Below are positions 9,398 through 21,900 of a DNA stretch of 64,000 bases, piece after piece. The notes beneath the pieces were generated by a model. The model made no database searches, had not been told where the DNA came from, and was given only the letters and a program-made list of their open reading frames with translations. A program made the translations under genes and the position numbers. Each line of letters starts with the position of its first letter. Within the stretch, counting starts at the first letter, position 1. The stretch is from Diphasiastrum complanatum (Eukaryota; Streptophyta; Lycopodiopsida; Lycopodiales; Lycopodiaceae): NCBI GenBank assembly GCA_029204225.1, contig CM055102.1, positions 27,192,922-27,256,921 on the forward strand, read 5' to 3'.

Positions 9398-11740
9398 CCC
9401 CCCCTTAATCTGAATCCTTGAATGCCTTGACTTTCAAACTTAGTTCAACACAAAATCTTCTATGTGCTTCCAGGCTTAATGCTTTGGTAAAAATATCTGC
9501 TATCATATCTTGCGTTCTAAAGTACTACAATCTGACCTCTTCATTGAGAACTTTGCTTCTGACAAAATGATACTTCAATTCAATGTGCTTACTCCTAGAA
9601 TGAAATCTAGGGTTGGCTGACAAGGAAATGGCACTTTGATTATCACAAAATAATAATGTTGGAGCAGATTGATTCAGACCGATATCTGAAAGTAAGTTTC
9701 TCAACCAAATTGCTTCCTTTGTATCTTGAGAGGCTACGATATACTCTGATTAAATGGAAGATAGAGCTATTGAAGATTGCTTGCGATTGTTCCAGGAAAT
9801 TGGACCATTGTTGAGGAAGAATGTAAATCCAGAAGTAGTTTACGAGTGTCTACATCTCCTGCCCAACTTGCATCTGTGTAACCACTGAGTAAATTGAGTT
9901 TGTCGTTGTTGATTGCTCCATAACAAATGAAAAAGTCCATAGTAGCTCAAAGATATTTCATGACTCTGATAAGAGCCTTCCAATGTGTTACACTAGGGTT
10001 AGTCATAAACTGACTAAGAGAGCTGACTGCAAAAGCTATGTCTGGCCTGATACAGATCATGGCGTACATAAGAGATCCTATAATAGAATGGTAAGGATAC
10101 TCACGCATCTGCTACTTCTCATGAATTGTTTGAGGACACTGGTCCTTTGACAATTTGAGACCTGGTTCCATTGGTGAGAGAGCTAACTTGCAATTAATCA
10201 GATTATATTTGACTAACATGTTGTAGATGTACCTCTGTTGTGTAATGTAAACCAACTTCTATTTTTCACTGTGGATTTGTATACCAAGGCATAAATGAGC
10301 TTTGCCCAGATCAGTCGTGTCGAATTCGGAAGATAACATTGTCTTGGCCTCTTTTATCATATTGGTACTGTTGCTGAAAAGCAATGTATCATTCACATAT
10401 TAAGTGATAATGATAAAACATTGTCGCACTGCTTTAAAGTAAACATTAGAATCCGAAGAGCTAGGTGTATATCTGTGATCAATAAGGAAAGAATTGATCC
10501 TTTGAAACCATGATTGAGCAGATTGCTTCAGTGCCTTATGGAGTTTACACACATGATTGTGTTTACCCTTGATGATATAACCTTTGGGTTGCACCATGTA
10601 AATGTCTTTTTCAATAACTCCATTGAGATATGATGTCTGTAAATCTATTTGATGTATTTCCAAATCTGTTGTTGCAACAAACGATAGCAAAAGTCGAATA
10701 GAAGAATGCTTGACTACTGGACTGAAGGTCTCAGTGTAATCGACGTTGTATACCTGAGAAAAACCCTTGGCGACAAGTCGTGTCTTTCTTCTGTTGATCC
10801 TTCCACCTGCATTGTACTTGACTTTGAAAATCCATTTGCAATCAACTACGTTTTCGTTGGCAGGTAATTTGACAATCGTCCATGTCTGGTTCTTGATAAG
10901 AGATGAATACTCTTTATCCATAGCTTCTTTCCAGAGATCTGAATCAGGCTGACTAAGTGCCTCTTCAACAAATGTCGGCTCGTGAACAAGATAGGCTGCA
11001 GACTCATCGATATATCGGTTAGGTGGTCTGCTTGCTCTTGAAGATCTTCTAGGTAATTGAGAAAGTTGATTATTTTCATCATACTGTAGTTGCTGAACTG
11101 CAACATCATCATCTTCTAATTCGCTGTTGATTTGTTGTTCGTCAAAAGTAGATGAGCTTGGATCTTCAATGGGAATAGTCGACTGAGGAACTGGAAAGTT
11201 CAATATGTCAGGAGAATCTGACAGGTCGGCCACATGGAAACTGCCTTTTCCTTTGAGGTCTTGAAACTGATCTTCGATGAAGATGACATTCCGGCTAGTT
11301 AATATCTTCGACTCGATGGGATCGAACAACTTGTAGGCTTGATCTGAAGTAGTGTAGTTGATGAAAATACATTTAATACTTTGGAAGTCGAGCTTCTTCC
11401 TGAGATCATGAAGAATCTGTGCAAAGGCAGTACATCCAAAAACTCGTAGGTTTGATAGAGAAGGTTTAGTACCTGTCCAAACTTCGAATGGTGTTTTTTC
11501 TGAGAGACCTTTAGTTAGACATCTATTTTGAATATAGGTTGCTGTTGAAACAGCTTCAGTTCAGAAGGACGTCAGGAGTGTTGCATGTGACAACATGCAC
11601 TTTGCCAATTCAACTAAGGTTCTGTTCTTTCTCTAAGCAAGACCATTTGACTGAGGCGAATAGGAGGTAATGCATTGTTGCTCAATGTCGTTGTTAAGGC
11701 AGTACTCCTTGAATTCGATGGAGATGTATTCTGAAGAAAC
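9398..11740 (-). pseudogene. Copia-2 Pol remnant (integrase C-terminus, RT, RNase H)
   Basis: Minus strand, from the right: integrase tail with SPQSNGLA-stop-RKNRTL, then FGCTAFAQI, then the frame 11329-10400 carrying the post-integrase linker, KWIFKVKYNAGGRINRRKTRLVAKGFSQ and YLNGVIEKDIYM of the reverse transcriptase. Just after that frame a stop precedes YVNDTLLF, so the catalytic YVDD has become YVND. RNase H continues with stops and ends near SLEAHRRFCVELSLKVKAF before the PPT. Multiple stops and the catalytic change make it inactive. It breaks off at about 11740 within integrase. Confidence 0.8.
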
Positions 11741-12142
11741 AAAACGTTTCTAATTACAAAGCTTTGCTTGCTTTCAGCCCTCTGCCTGACGAAGATGTTC
11801 GCGAACATGAAAGTCAAGAAGACACGAAACACGAAAGTTTCGCGAACACTTGACGGGAAGACATGAATGCGAAAGATTCATGAATGAGAATCTTTTGCAG
11901 TCCAACACGAGAAAGTCAGACGACGGAAACGAAACCAACGACGCGACACAAAAAATGTCACGAAAGACTTTCTGCCCTCACGCTCCAAAGAGTACCAGCC
12001 AAGATCCTGCAAGTATCCAGAAGTACAGATATCCGATCTGATGGCATGACGTCAGCAGATACAATCTAGGTCGTGGCTATCCGCCACTCTTGTAATTTTC
12101 TGATTAGTTGTAGATGGTTAATCACTCTAATCTTAAAGTTAC
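11741..12142. other. Unassigned junction sequence
   Basis: About 400 bp between the broken Copia-2 integrase and the LTR fragment at 12143. It contains repeated short words (ACGAAAGTTTCGCGAAC, CGCGAACAT), but I see no gene and no recognisable element. Confidence 0.4.
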
Positions 12143-12457
12143 ATACATGGTTCTCTTGGGTTCTACTATCCACTGGTGCACTATCTTGGTGATTGCTTGC
12201 AATTCTATGTGTAGAATGATCTATATTTGCTATTTTTGGATCCACACGTGTGAAATACAGTAGCTTGCTGGTTTTGTATGGACAACAACAGTACATAATC
12301 ATTTCATTCAAGTTTGATCAAGTTCTATTAGTGTTTGCATCTCAAATTGTGTGTAGATGCTGATTTTTCTACATTGGTGAAATTGGTAGTGGATTTCTCT
12401 TTCTAACCAAAGATCATTCAAGTAGATTGGATCTTAAGGATCTGAAATCTTTCACAA
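12143..12457 (+). repeat. Partial LTR of the Copia-1 family, opposite orientation
   Basis: This is the reverse complement of roughly 6077-6400 with a few substitutions, ending ...CTGAAATCTTTCACA, the LTR's 3' terminus. It includes the CACACGTGTG palindrome at 12243-12252. No PBS follows at 12458, so it is a truncated solo LTR or 3' LTR relic. Confidence 0.8.
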
Positions 12458-13224
12458 GTATGAGTGATGTCTTAACTTTCCAAGCTAGAAAGTTAGATCT
12501 TGAAGAATTAAAAAATTGTGCAAATCTTGCTCTGCATGCTGTTGATTGAAGCCATTGCTTCTGAAGTCTGTTCTCTTGTTGATGGGTGTTTGTCTGAATG
12601 CTTGGCCTCTTGGATCTGATAGCTTTTTGGCTATGTCAGATTATGATAAGACAGGAAGGCTTTGGTACCACTGATGGAGATCGAGGGGATCTCAAAACTG
12701 TTGCGACCTTGAACTCAATGCGATTCAGATGGAGTTTAGATGCGATCGCTGGACACTGTCAGCTGAATCACTCCTACAGTCCTCCAGGATGTAGTCAGGC
12801 ACTACTGATCTACATTTGTAAATTAATACAACATTCAACAAACTCAACCAATGTGCGGAATTGAAATGAATGAGAGAATCAGGCACACGAATAACAATAG
12901 AAACATTTGCATTCGAGATCATACAACATAAAAGAAGACATGTGCACAATGGCTACAAGGTCATCTATTGATTTTCTCTTGTTCTTCAAGCACTGCATAC
13001 GAATCCACGCAGTGCGTTGGCGTGAAAGAAACACACTTCTCTCATGAGTGGATGTCTCGCTTACTAGCGGACTTGTGGATCTCTATGGATCCTAATCACA
13101 GAACTCGTCTCGCACGCAGGTGGACTTCTTGTCTGTATTTTTTCTTGATTGCTTACTAGCATAAAACTACTACACTGTATGTGTGTTTTGTCATGTGTGT
13201 CAAGTATCATCCAGTAAGTATATA
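12458..13224. other. Non-coding spacer
   Basis: I recognise no gene here. A phrase GCTTTGGTACCA near 12658 resembles a degraded PBS read on the minus strand, but no LTR could be bounded beside it. Confidence 0.35.
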
Positions 13225-14930
13225 GTTGTTGACTCTGGGATTCGAAGTTGATGGAGCTTTTCCCTTGTGGTCGAAGAATTTGTCTTCCACGAAAATGACG
13301 TCTCTACTGGTGAACTATTTCTGAGTGTCCAGGTTGTAGAGCTTGTATGCCTTGTGGTATGGGGAATAGCCGATGAAGATCAACTTTCTGTTGGTGTTGT
13401 CCAGCTTCTTTCTTAGATCTTCAAGGATCTGAGAGCAAGCAATGCATCCAAACACTCGAATATGCTTGAGTGATGGCTTCGATCCTATCCACACCTCATA
13501 AGCTATTTTGCCATTCAGGGCCTTAGTGATGGATCAATTTTGTAGATAGGCAAGTGTAGTAACAACTTCTACCCAAAATTTCTTTGGAAGAGAGGCATGG
13601 GCCAGCATGCACTTGGCACTTTCCATGAGTGTCTGATTCTTCCTCTCAGCTAAACCATTGGACTGAGGTGAGTAGCTGGTTGTGTATTGCTGATGTATTG
13701 CATTGGCTTTGCAGAAATCCTTGAATTCGGTGGAGATGAATTCTCTCCCTCCATCAGTATGTAGAGCTTGATCTTTCTCTGGGTCTGATTTTTAGCAGAC
13801 GCCTTGAACTATTTGAAGAACTTGAAAAATTTGGATTTGTTCTTCAAGAAATAGGTGACAATTCGTCGAGAGAAATCATCAATAAAAGTTAGAAAATAAA
13901 CAGCTCCCCTTGTCAAAACAGTCTGCATTGGGCCACAAATGTTGCTATATATAAGATCAAGCAAACCTATGGAAGTGTGAACCGAATCAAAGATGAAAGG
14001 ACTTCTAGCATGCTTATTGATAATACAGCTTTCACATGGAGAAGTTGGTTTGCTAACAGTAGGAAGATCTTGCACTAGATTCTGAGTCAACATTTGTTGA
14101 ATACTATTGAAGTTTAGATGGCCTAATCTGAAATGCCAAAGCATATCAGTCGATTGAGAAGTCGATGTATGAAGAGCTTGGCTATTTATTGAATAGCAGT
14201 GACTAAGCTTGTAGAGATAGCCGCATCATCTACCAAAAGCTAAAACTTTCCTAGACTTGTCGAGTATGGTGCAGCCCTTTGTATCGAATTTGACCTTCCA
14301 ACTAGAATCAATGATTCTGCTTATCAAAAGCAGATTCTTGGTAAGGTTAGGAACATGAAGAACGTTGGACAACAACTTTACATCATCACCTTCGATAGAA
14401 TGAGATGAGTTGTCTCCAAGTTGAAAAACTCTTGAATGGGTGAATGACTTGTAGTCCTGGAACCAGTCTCGATGGTGAGTCATGTGTTGAGTTGCTTCGG
14501 AGTCCAAATGCCAGGAGTTGATGTCTCGTTGCTCTCCAACCTTGGTCATGAAGGCTGCTTCATCTTCCTCTTGTTCCTGGATTGAGTGACTGGTTGTAGC
14601 AGCATTGGCTTGTTGTTGAAACTACTTCTTCTTCTCGTTGTTGTACTTCAAAGTTTGGCCGTCCTTGATGAGATGGCCAGTCCTCTTATAATATTTGTAG
14701 AATAGTTTCTGCATTGGCTGGAATGATGAAGATCCTGAAGTTGATGGTGTGTTTGATACATGCTGCTGCATATTGCTCCTCTTGTCAGTGTAGTCTGACT
14801 TTATAGATCTCTCGGATCTAAACTTCTGATTTTTCTATGTGTACAGAGCTTGTGGATCCGATCGTGAGCCGGAGAAAGAAGCATTTCTTCTGATCTCCTC
14901 TTGTAGTAGATGTGTGTGAGGTTGCACACT
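13225..14930 (-). pseudogene. Copia-3 remnant (gag knuckle, protease, integrase)
   Basis: Minus strand from the right: a degraded zinc knuckle (two cysteines lost, KYYKRTGH, near 14690); protease frame 14549-14226 with HLDSEATQHMT, where the DSG active-site glycine is glutamate; pre-integrase and integrase N-terminus 14144-13809 (WHFRLGHLN, CESCIINKH, FIDDFSR); then integrase core and C-terminus in changing frames (SPQSNGLAERKNQTLMES, FGCIACSQI) to SRDVIFVEDKFF at about 13260. It overlaps in content with Copia-2 but differs in sequence, so it is a separate copy. It is inactive. Confidence 0.8.
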
Positions 14931-15877
14931 ATCAAAGCTATGTTGATCAAATTTGGATTTGAGATGGCAATCTAACTAGCTTGTGTGCATGAGGCTCGTG
15001 CAAACAACAATCTCCTAGTTAAAGAGTGAAGTGCTTGCGCTTGGCTCACCTTCGGTCCTTAGTGTAATGTGCATGTGAGTAGGCCTTCAATGCTTTTGCT
15101 TCAATTTAGGGATGGAGATACTTGAGGTGTTTAAGCTTGGTCTAATCACTCTTGGAAATCTGGCATAACTAGGTGGCACATTTAAAGAGAGTTGTGTGGC
15201 AACTCCAAAAAGTCAACCCATACTTGAATTTCTATTCTTCACCCATATGAATATACATGTGAACTTGTGTCAAACTTGTCAAAGGCGTGTGTGGAAGGTC
15301 CTTGCGCCTTGTGCTAATCCTTGCACATGCTTTAAATGCCAAGTACATGACGATGCCCATCCAACGGTGCACATTAGTCAAGAGAATGACATTGCCATTC
15401 TCTCACCTAATGTGCACCCTTGGATGAGCATTTTTTAAATGTGGCACTAAATCCATGTGCAAAATTCATCTTCAGGTGCTTCGTTGCGCCTCCAAGCAAA
15501 TGGGTCTAAACTATTATGTCTCTTTGTGTCGTACGCTTTGTCCAACTACAAATTGTATACCAAGGTGTTTGTCTTACGTTCATATGTCTCAAATTTCGAG
15601 CAATCAATGCTCATGACAAGCGTTCATTGGTTTGGGTCCAAACCCATCCCACATCCAAAGGGGCACTAGAGGCACATGACTGAAAATAGAGAATGGTTTG
15701 ATATCTTTTCAGCGTTATTATAATGGTGCCACCCCTTCCCATTATCAAATTTAAGAAAGATTCCATGGACGTGCACCTACAATTGCAATCCTGGAATAGA
15801 GAATAGAGAAGTTAAGGTACACAATCTATGCTCACAAGGAGCATAGGGAGGTGTGGGGGAAGGCTTGAGCCAAAGGT
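14931..15877 (+). other. Upstream region of the Trm112-like gene
   Basis: No TE protein or other gene was recognised in this ~950 bp. It should hold the promoter and 5' UTR of the gene starting at 15878. I see no convincing TATA box. The clearest feature is the foldback at 15358-15426. Confidence 0.4.
15358..15426. repeat. Foldback with 31-bp arms and 7-nt loop
   Basis: Arms 15358-15388 and 15396-15426 are inverted copies differing at four positions; both contain GTGCACATTAG or its complement. The flanks extend the match a few bases further. As RNA it would form one long hairpin about 450 bp upstream of the host gene start. Confidence 0.75.
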
Positions 15878-15969
15878 ATGGCTGGTGCTGGCAAAGTAGC
15901 CAAATCTGCTGTGTCGAATCCCAAGCTTCTGGAGTATTTGGTCTGTCCTCTCTCCAAGACACCCCTCAG
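15878..15969 (+). CDS. Exon 1 of the Trm112-like gene
   Basis: Encodes the start Met, a short basic lead ([15 protein letters not shown]) and the family hallmark [14 protein letters not shown]. It ends with AG of a split arginine codon before donor GTTTGC at 15970. The opposite-strand frame at 15777-15962 is a shadow. Confidence 0.83.
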
Positions 15970-18900
15970 GTTTGCTTTTGTGTTTCAAGAGCCCAGTTGG
16001 GGTCTTTCTTGGTGAAAGAAATCACATCCAATTCATGTTCTTTCCGTCTGCTTACGGACTAGTATGGCAAGTGAATTAAGTTTAAAGTCTGGATCTTGCT
16101 TATGATCTGATCAGTTTCAAAGCGGCAGAATAATGTTACATGGCTGGATATGGAATGTAGTCTTGCTACTTTGTGGTGAATCAATTATGGGTTTTCTCTC
16201 TGTAGCACAATGATGGTTTGGGGCTTCACTATCTCTTGGCTTTGTAATTCGTGAGCAAGATTTTCCTGACCAATTTGCCTGAGTCTTGCTTTGCTTTATG
16301 CGCCATTACGTGTTGAGCATGTCTAAATCAATAGTCTACTCTGGGATATGAAGCAGTTTATTTTTCTGAAAACTATATGGGTTTTGATCGTCACTTTGAG
16401 TTCCAACACTATTCTACTTAAATCTTGATAGGTAATCTTTTCAGGTTAATCAAGAAGCTCCTGAGGACTTGTATTCAATAGACTGATCAATGAGACTTGT
16501 GAATTCGTCATTCGACCACCCAGTTGCAATATTAAAGTAGTTACATCTCTTTGTTTTCTGGCCAAATCTACATTTTTTTCTTGGCCTTGCATGCTAAAAA
16601 GCAGTTAGAATGGCATTGATCGGATTTCTTTCCAGCTCTCTTGAAATGAAGATTGTAGACGCACAATTGTGGCTCAAAGCAATCAATTGGGCTTCCTATA
16701 GATTGTTTTTTTTGGAAAAATTGAGATAAACAATGATTCACCTATGTGCCCTTCCCTGCCTCCATAGGACGAACCAGGCGCCAGTTGATGGTGCAAAACA
16801 CCAAGTGTTTACAGTGCTACCAAACAAATGATTGCTAAAAAGCCCTGGTGATGAAACAAGGCTATCACACCATGCTCTATTTATACTCTATTGAGAATTA
16901 TCCACAATATAGGGGAATAAAGCATGAAATCTATTGTTTTCACAACTCTAAATTTCGAGTAAAACATAGGAATTACACCATAAAAGCTTCTCCTTTATTC
17001 ATTTCAAATGAAACACACAGAACACCGAGAGCTCTGTTTCAAGTCTTCTCCCAACCTGTGTTGCATAGAGATAACATTGGAATGCTTGACTAAAGCTCAC
17101 TTATCTCCCTTAACCTTGACCCATCTTAAAGCCACCACATGGCAAGTACCTGACACATGGGTATGCATGCAAAAGTTGTTACAACCATCTGACAGTGTGT
17201 CACTCAATTATTGGACCAAATGTCCCAATCAACACATCACATGTCCTTTGACTGGGTCACCCCTACATAAAAGGAAGTCTGTCAAAGAGACTCTAATCAA
17301 GACCTGGTACCCTTTTGCCAATTACAATTAGTGACTCTTTCTATTTACCAAGCTACAATTGTCACCATTCTTTCTACCAATTTACAATTGTCACCATAGG
17401 CCGACAACTTAGCCATTTTACAATCAATAATTACATTTTTTGAACTTACAGTGGGTAAAGCAATATACTTTCCAAGGACATAAAATAAATCCAAGTTACT
17501 TTCATGAAAGTGACATCTATCTTTGCATCTTGAACCAAACAATGCACTTCCAAATGAAAAATTTCAAAAGATTTGACATGTGTTGTGATGGACTCTTGAA
17601 GACAAATCTTGCAAGTCCTTGTGAGACTCCAAGCCTCATTAACCTTTCCACAAAGGAAACACCTTTCCTTGGACTTGTCCTTCTTGTATTTGCAATTTGA
17701 ACTTGAAGCTCCATCCTTCACCTCGGCCCCCTTGCTTTGGTTCTCCTTACATGGATTGGTCTTCTTTTTGTAGCACCTTGAAAAAAAATATCCTCCCTTG
17801 CACAAAGGTGTCATATACCGCTCCAACACATCCATACGTTCTTGTATAAGAGGAGGATCAGTGACAGGCGCACTAGGTAATCGGCTGCCAGGACTAGGTG
17901 GAGGAGTTTCCATGGCTTCAACTGGGCTTGAGGGGATGTCAACTTTGTCTTCAGCCATGGTATAGGAATTACTCAGGAAATGTGAAATGTGGAAATTTTC
18001 AACTTATTCACAATTTAGAACTGAAAGAGGAAAAGCAACTGGAAAATCGGCTTGAAAAGTCGAAAAATCAGGAAAAAAGCGGCGATGTCGAATTTCTTCC
18101 AATGGTAAAAGCTTTTCACAAACTGCAATTGGTAGTAGGTCGCCCTCCTACTAGGCCCAATCTGCACCCTTAACAGTAGAAACCGGGGAAAGTCGGAGAA
18201 GTTATGCCCAATCCAAAATTCTGACTTGTTTTTTGCTTGGAAACCGACTTTTTGGTGAAACAGAGGCAAATCTGCTCCAAAACCGGCGTATGATGGCTCT
18301 ATAGGATCGCTATGGATGCTAGAAACATGCTCCCAAAATCTGATCAGGATTTGAGAAGGTTCCGGAGAGTTATGAGTGAAAAACCTTCAGAAAAAATTGC
18401 GCTGGCCCTCCAAAAACTTCGAAACTTTCTGAAATCTGAGATTTGTAGCGTGAATCCCTGCTGATCTACAACGACTGCCCACTAGAAATGATCTGAGACA
18501 GATCTCCCTCAAATCTGAGCACTATAGACCAAGTTATGGTGAAAAAAAACAAACTTTTTCACACTTTCTCTCTCTAGAACGGGCTGTTCTCTCTCTAGAA
18601 CGAGCTAGAAAAGGCTTTGATACCAATTGTGAACAACCAAAACTCTCTAAGCTGCTCAATTCCTGAAGGCCGGTGTGTGGAATGATCCTCCCAACTACCC
18701 CCCCTCTTGAGTCCACTACCTGCTATTCCTGTCAACATACACGAGGTACCCCCCCAATGGTTGATCAGGCCACCAAGCGTACACACTGCATGCGACCTGT
18801 GAATAGTGAGTGACTCACGGGATACCACCCCCATGCCCCGTCATTACTGATGACACCAACTGGTCACTCCGATTGCTTGCCGGCTAGCACTAACAGCTAG

Positions 18901-21900
18901 GGCCCCGACGGTTACGCGACCGCATCTCTGACAGCATAGTTGCATCGAACCGCGGTTCGAACCTCGATCCACAGTTTGAACCATTTGGACCCGGTTCGAA
19001 CCGGATTTAGGGCAAAAAAAAAAAAAACAAAAAAAAACCCCAAAAAGTCAAAAAAAACGTTTTGAATTTTTTTTTTTTTTTAAGGATCACGACCTTTCGT
19101 AAGTTGCTCTAAAGGGGTTGTGAGATGAGCTTGATTTTGTATGAGTGGCATAGATGGTATTGTTAGGAACAACATAACGACAGGAAGGCAAAGTTAGTTT
19201 GATCCGCCCAACCAATGCACTCTCTTATAGAATGCCCCTCCTAGCCCAGTGTGAGTTTGCATGGCAATGGTAGGTGGGAGTTGCTGCCAACACCCACTGT
19301 TCACATTGGATGCGCTAGATAACTGTTACATGTGGGTCCCAATCCATCAGTGATGGATTGCATGGCCCCATACTGTCATGCATGCGTCCCCATGCGTCTG
19401 CATGTGTCCGCATGGGCATTACTAGCCCTCATACCAACTGCATGGTATGCATGCATGCCTGACTCACACTCCCTCCCCCTTAAGAACTGTCTTGGTCCTC
19501 CTAGACAAAATCTGGATATAATTGTCGAAGTATATTGCCTCTTTCCCAAGTGGCATTCTCAACTAGCTGATCCTTCCACTTGATTAAATATTCTTGATAT
19601 AGGGTATGACGACGTGTCTGCGTCTCCCTAACATCAAGAACACTTTTTGGCTCATGTGGAAGTTGCTGAGAATCCTTGAGGGGAACTAGAACATTGTCCC
19701 TGACTAAATTATTTGATCTAGTTAAAGCCCACTGAGAAAATCGTGGTGAAAACTTCTGTTTTCTACCTGGGATTTGAGGCAAAATAGAGGTGCAGGTCCA
19801 GCGCTGCCAGATCAGGCTTCAATCCTGATTTTCGAGTGCAAGTTTAGCAAGTTTTCGACGGTTCCAGCGTAGGAAACTTGGTACAGGTCCAGCGCTACAA
19901 GAGAAGTAAGAAAATCAGAAATTGGAACACTTGTTGGGCCCCAAATCAGAAGAAATTGGGCTAGTCAGGCTGCTTCCCAGTCAGCGAGGGTAGGAACTGG
20001 ATTGTTCCGGAGTTTTCTTGCATCCTTTCCAGATTTTACTCGATTTTTGGGAAGTTTCAGGGCTGCCACAGATCAACGAGCAGGGTGCCATAAAAAATTC
20101 CAGAATTTGCAAGTGGATTTGGGCTTCAAATCTGGTTTTTCGGTACCAACACAGAAGCTGACAGATCAGCGAGGGGGATAGCAAAAAAATTTCAGATCTT
20201 TTGCATTTTTTCCGCCTCCTATTCAGATTTCTCAGAACCACAAGTCTGAAAGCAGTTGAGGAAAAGCTGAGAGGGCTTTTCTTGATTCTCTCTGTGGAAG
20301 TATAGTTCTCAGAAAGAGCTAAGTTTTCTTTCCTTTCCTTGTATAGTTGTAAATTAGTCTTTCTGACTTTTTTTTTTTTCAGAAGTTAAGGTATCTCTCT
20401 TTCAGTTCCGAAAATGACCACTCCTCAAGGACCTGATCAACCCCCGGAGAGAGGCATTGACGAACTTGAAACAGAAGCCTTGGCTTACAGTAAAGGGAAA
20501 GAACCCATGGAAATGGAAGAATAGGAACAATTCGCCGAAGAACTCGACGAATTGGTTACCAAGGAGCAGTTCCTCCACTTGGTAACAGAAGTGGATGAAT
20601 TGAAGTTGGCATTAGCCAATTTCAAGTCGAGTGTGGATGACTCGTTCGCTGAACTCAAAGACTTGATTTTGAGTTTCGCGAAAGGAAGCCTTCCCTCCAC
20701 TTCTCAGTTATCCCCTTCTCCACTTCCATCAGTTTCGGGTGAGACTTTGCGGTCTCACCCCAATGTTTTTAAAGATTTAAAGCCTCCTACTTTTAATGGG
20801 GAAGAGAAAGATAGAAATGCAGACATTCTACAAACCTTCCTCAACAAATGGAAGAACATTCATGCTCTTAAACAGACCCTTGACCATTTGCAAGCAATTG
20901 AGGCCAGTCTTTCCTTAGGGCCCATGCCCTATAAATGGTGGTTAAATCTCCAGGAGACTGGGCAGACTCCCCGGTCATGGAAGGCCTTTGAAGAAGCCTT
21001 CCTAAGAGAATTCCTACCGGAAAATGAACTTGATAGAGCCTGGGAAGCCTGGGAAAGAACAGTAATGGACAAGTCCCTAATCCAATATATCTCCCAGTAT
21101 CGAGAAGCAATTTTAAAGATTAAAAATATGGATGATTATCAGAAAATCAGAGGGTTTGTTCGTGGCCTCAAAGATGAATATAAAGTAGAGGTCCAGTGTT
21201 AAGTTCTTTTTATTAACTCACCTACTACCCTTGAGCAAGCTCTCAGATATGCTCAAATCTATGATGATTCAGTGGGTAGGAAGAGGGCGAGACAACAACC
21301 CCTTTCTGAGCAGCCTCCTCAGAAAGACTTTCAATTTAAAAAGAAATTTTTAAAAAGAAAGAAAGAAGAAAAATTTAAAAGTGAAGCTCCTCAGAAACGC
21401 CCTTCACTCATACAGCCCTTAAAACCAGAAGATTTTGAGAAAGCCAAACAAGAACGTTTGTGCTTTGTGTGTATGGGCAAGGGACACACAGTCAGACAGT
21501 GTCCCAAGGGGCCTTTCACTAAAAAAGATAAAAAAGATAAGAAACAAGTTCATCTTGTTCAGACTGTAAGTTTCTCCAGTGACTCGGCAGCTTCCGAGAT
21601 CAAAGTGTATCATGAAGATCATGAACACTGTTGCCAGCTGACCTCTGCAATGCTAGCGAGACCCTTCAGCTTTGGGCCGCATGACCTAGTACGTATGCAT
21701 GGGAAAGTTGGCAACCACTCAGTAAGAGTTATGGTTGATGATGGGGCAACCCATAATTTCATCAACTACACCCTGGTTAAAAAACTTAAACTTCCAGAAG
21801 TACCTAGTCAGCATAGGTACATAGTTTCACTAGCTAAGGGTGAAGATAAGAAAATATGGGAAACTATGGTAAGTAACTTAAATCTTGGTATTCAGGGGTA

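Noticed and set aside
15777-15962. Minus-strand frame of 61 codons
   Set aside because: It is the shadow of exon 1 of the Trm112-like gene, which has clear family motifs on the + strand.
20485-20700. Minus-strand frame rich in S and N opposite Gypsy-A gag
   Set aside because: Antisense shadow of Gag; the same shadow recurs opposite Gypsy-B gag (25027-25278).
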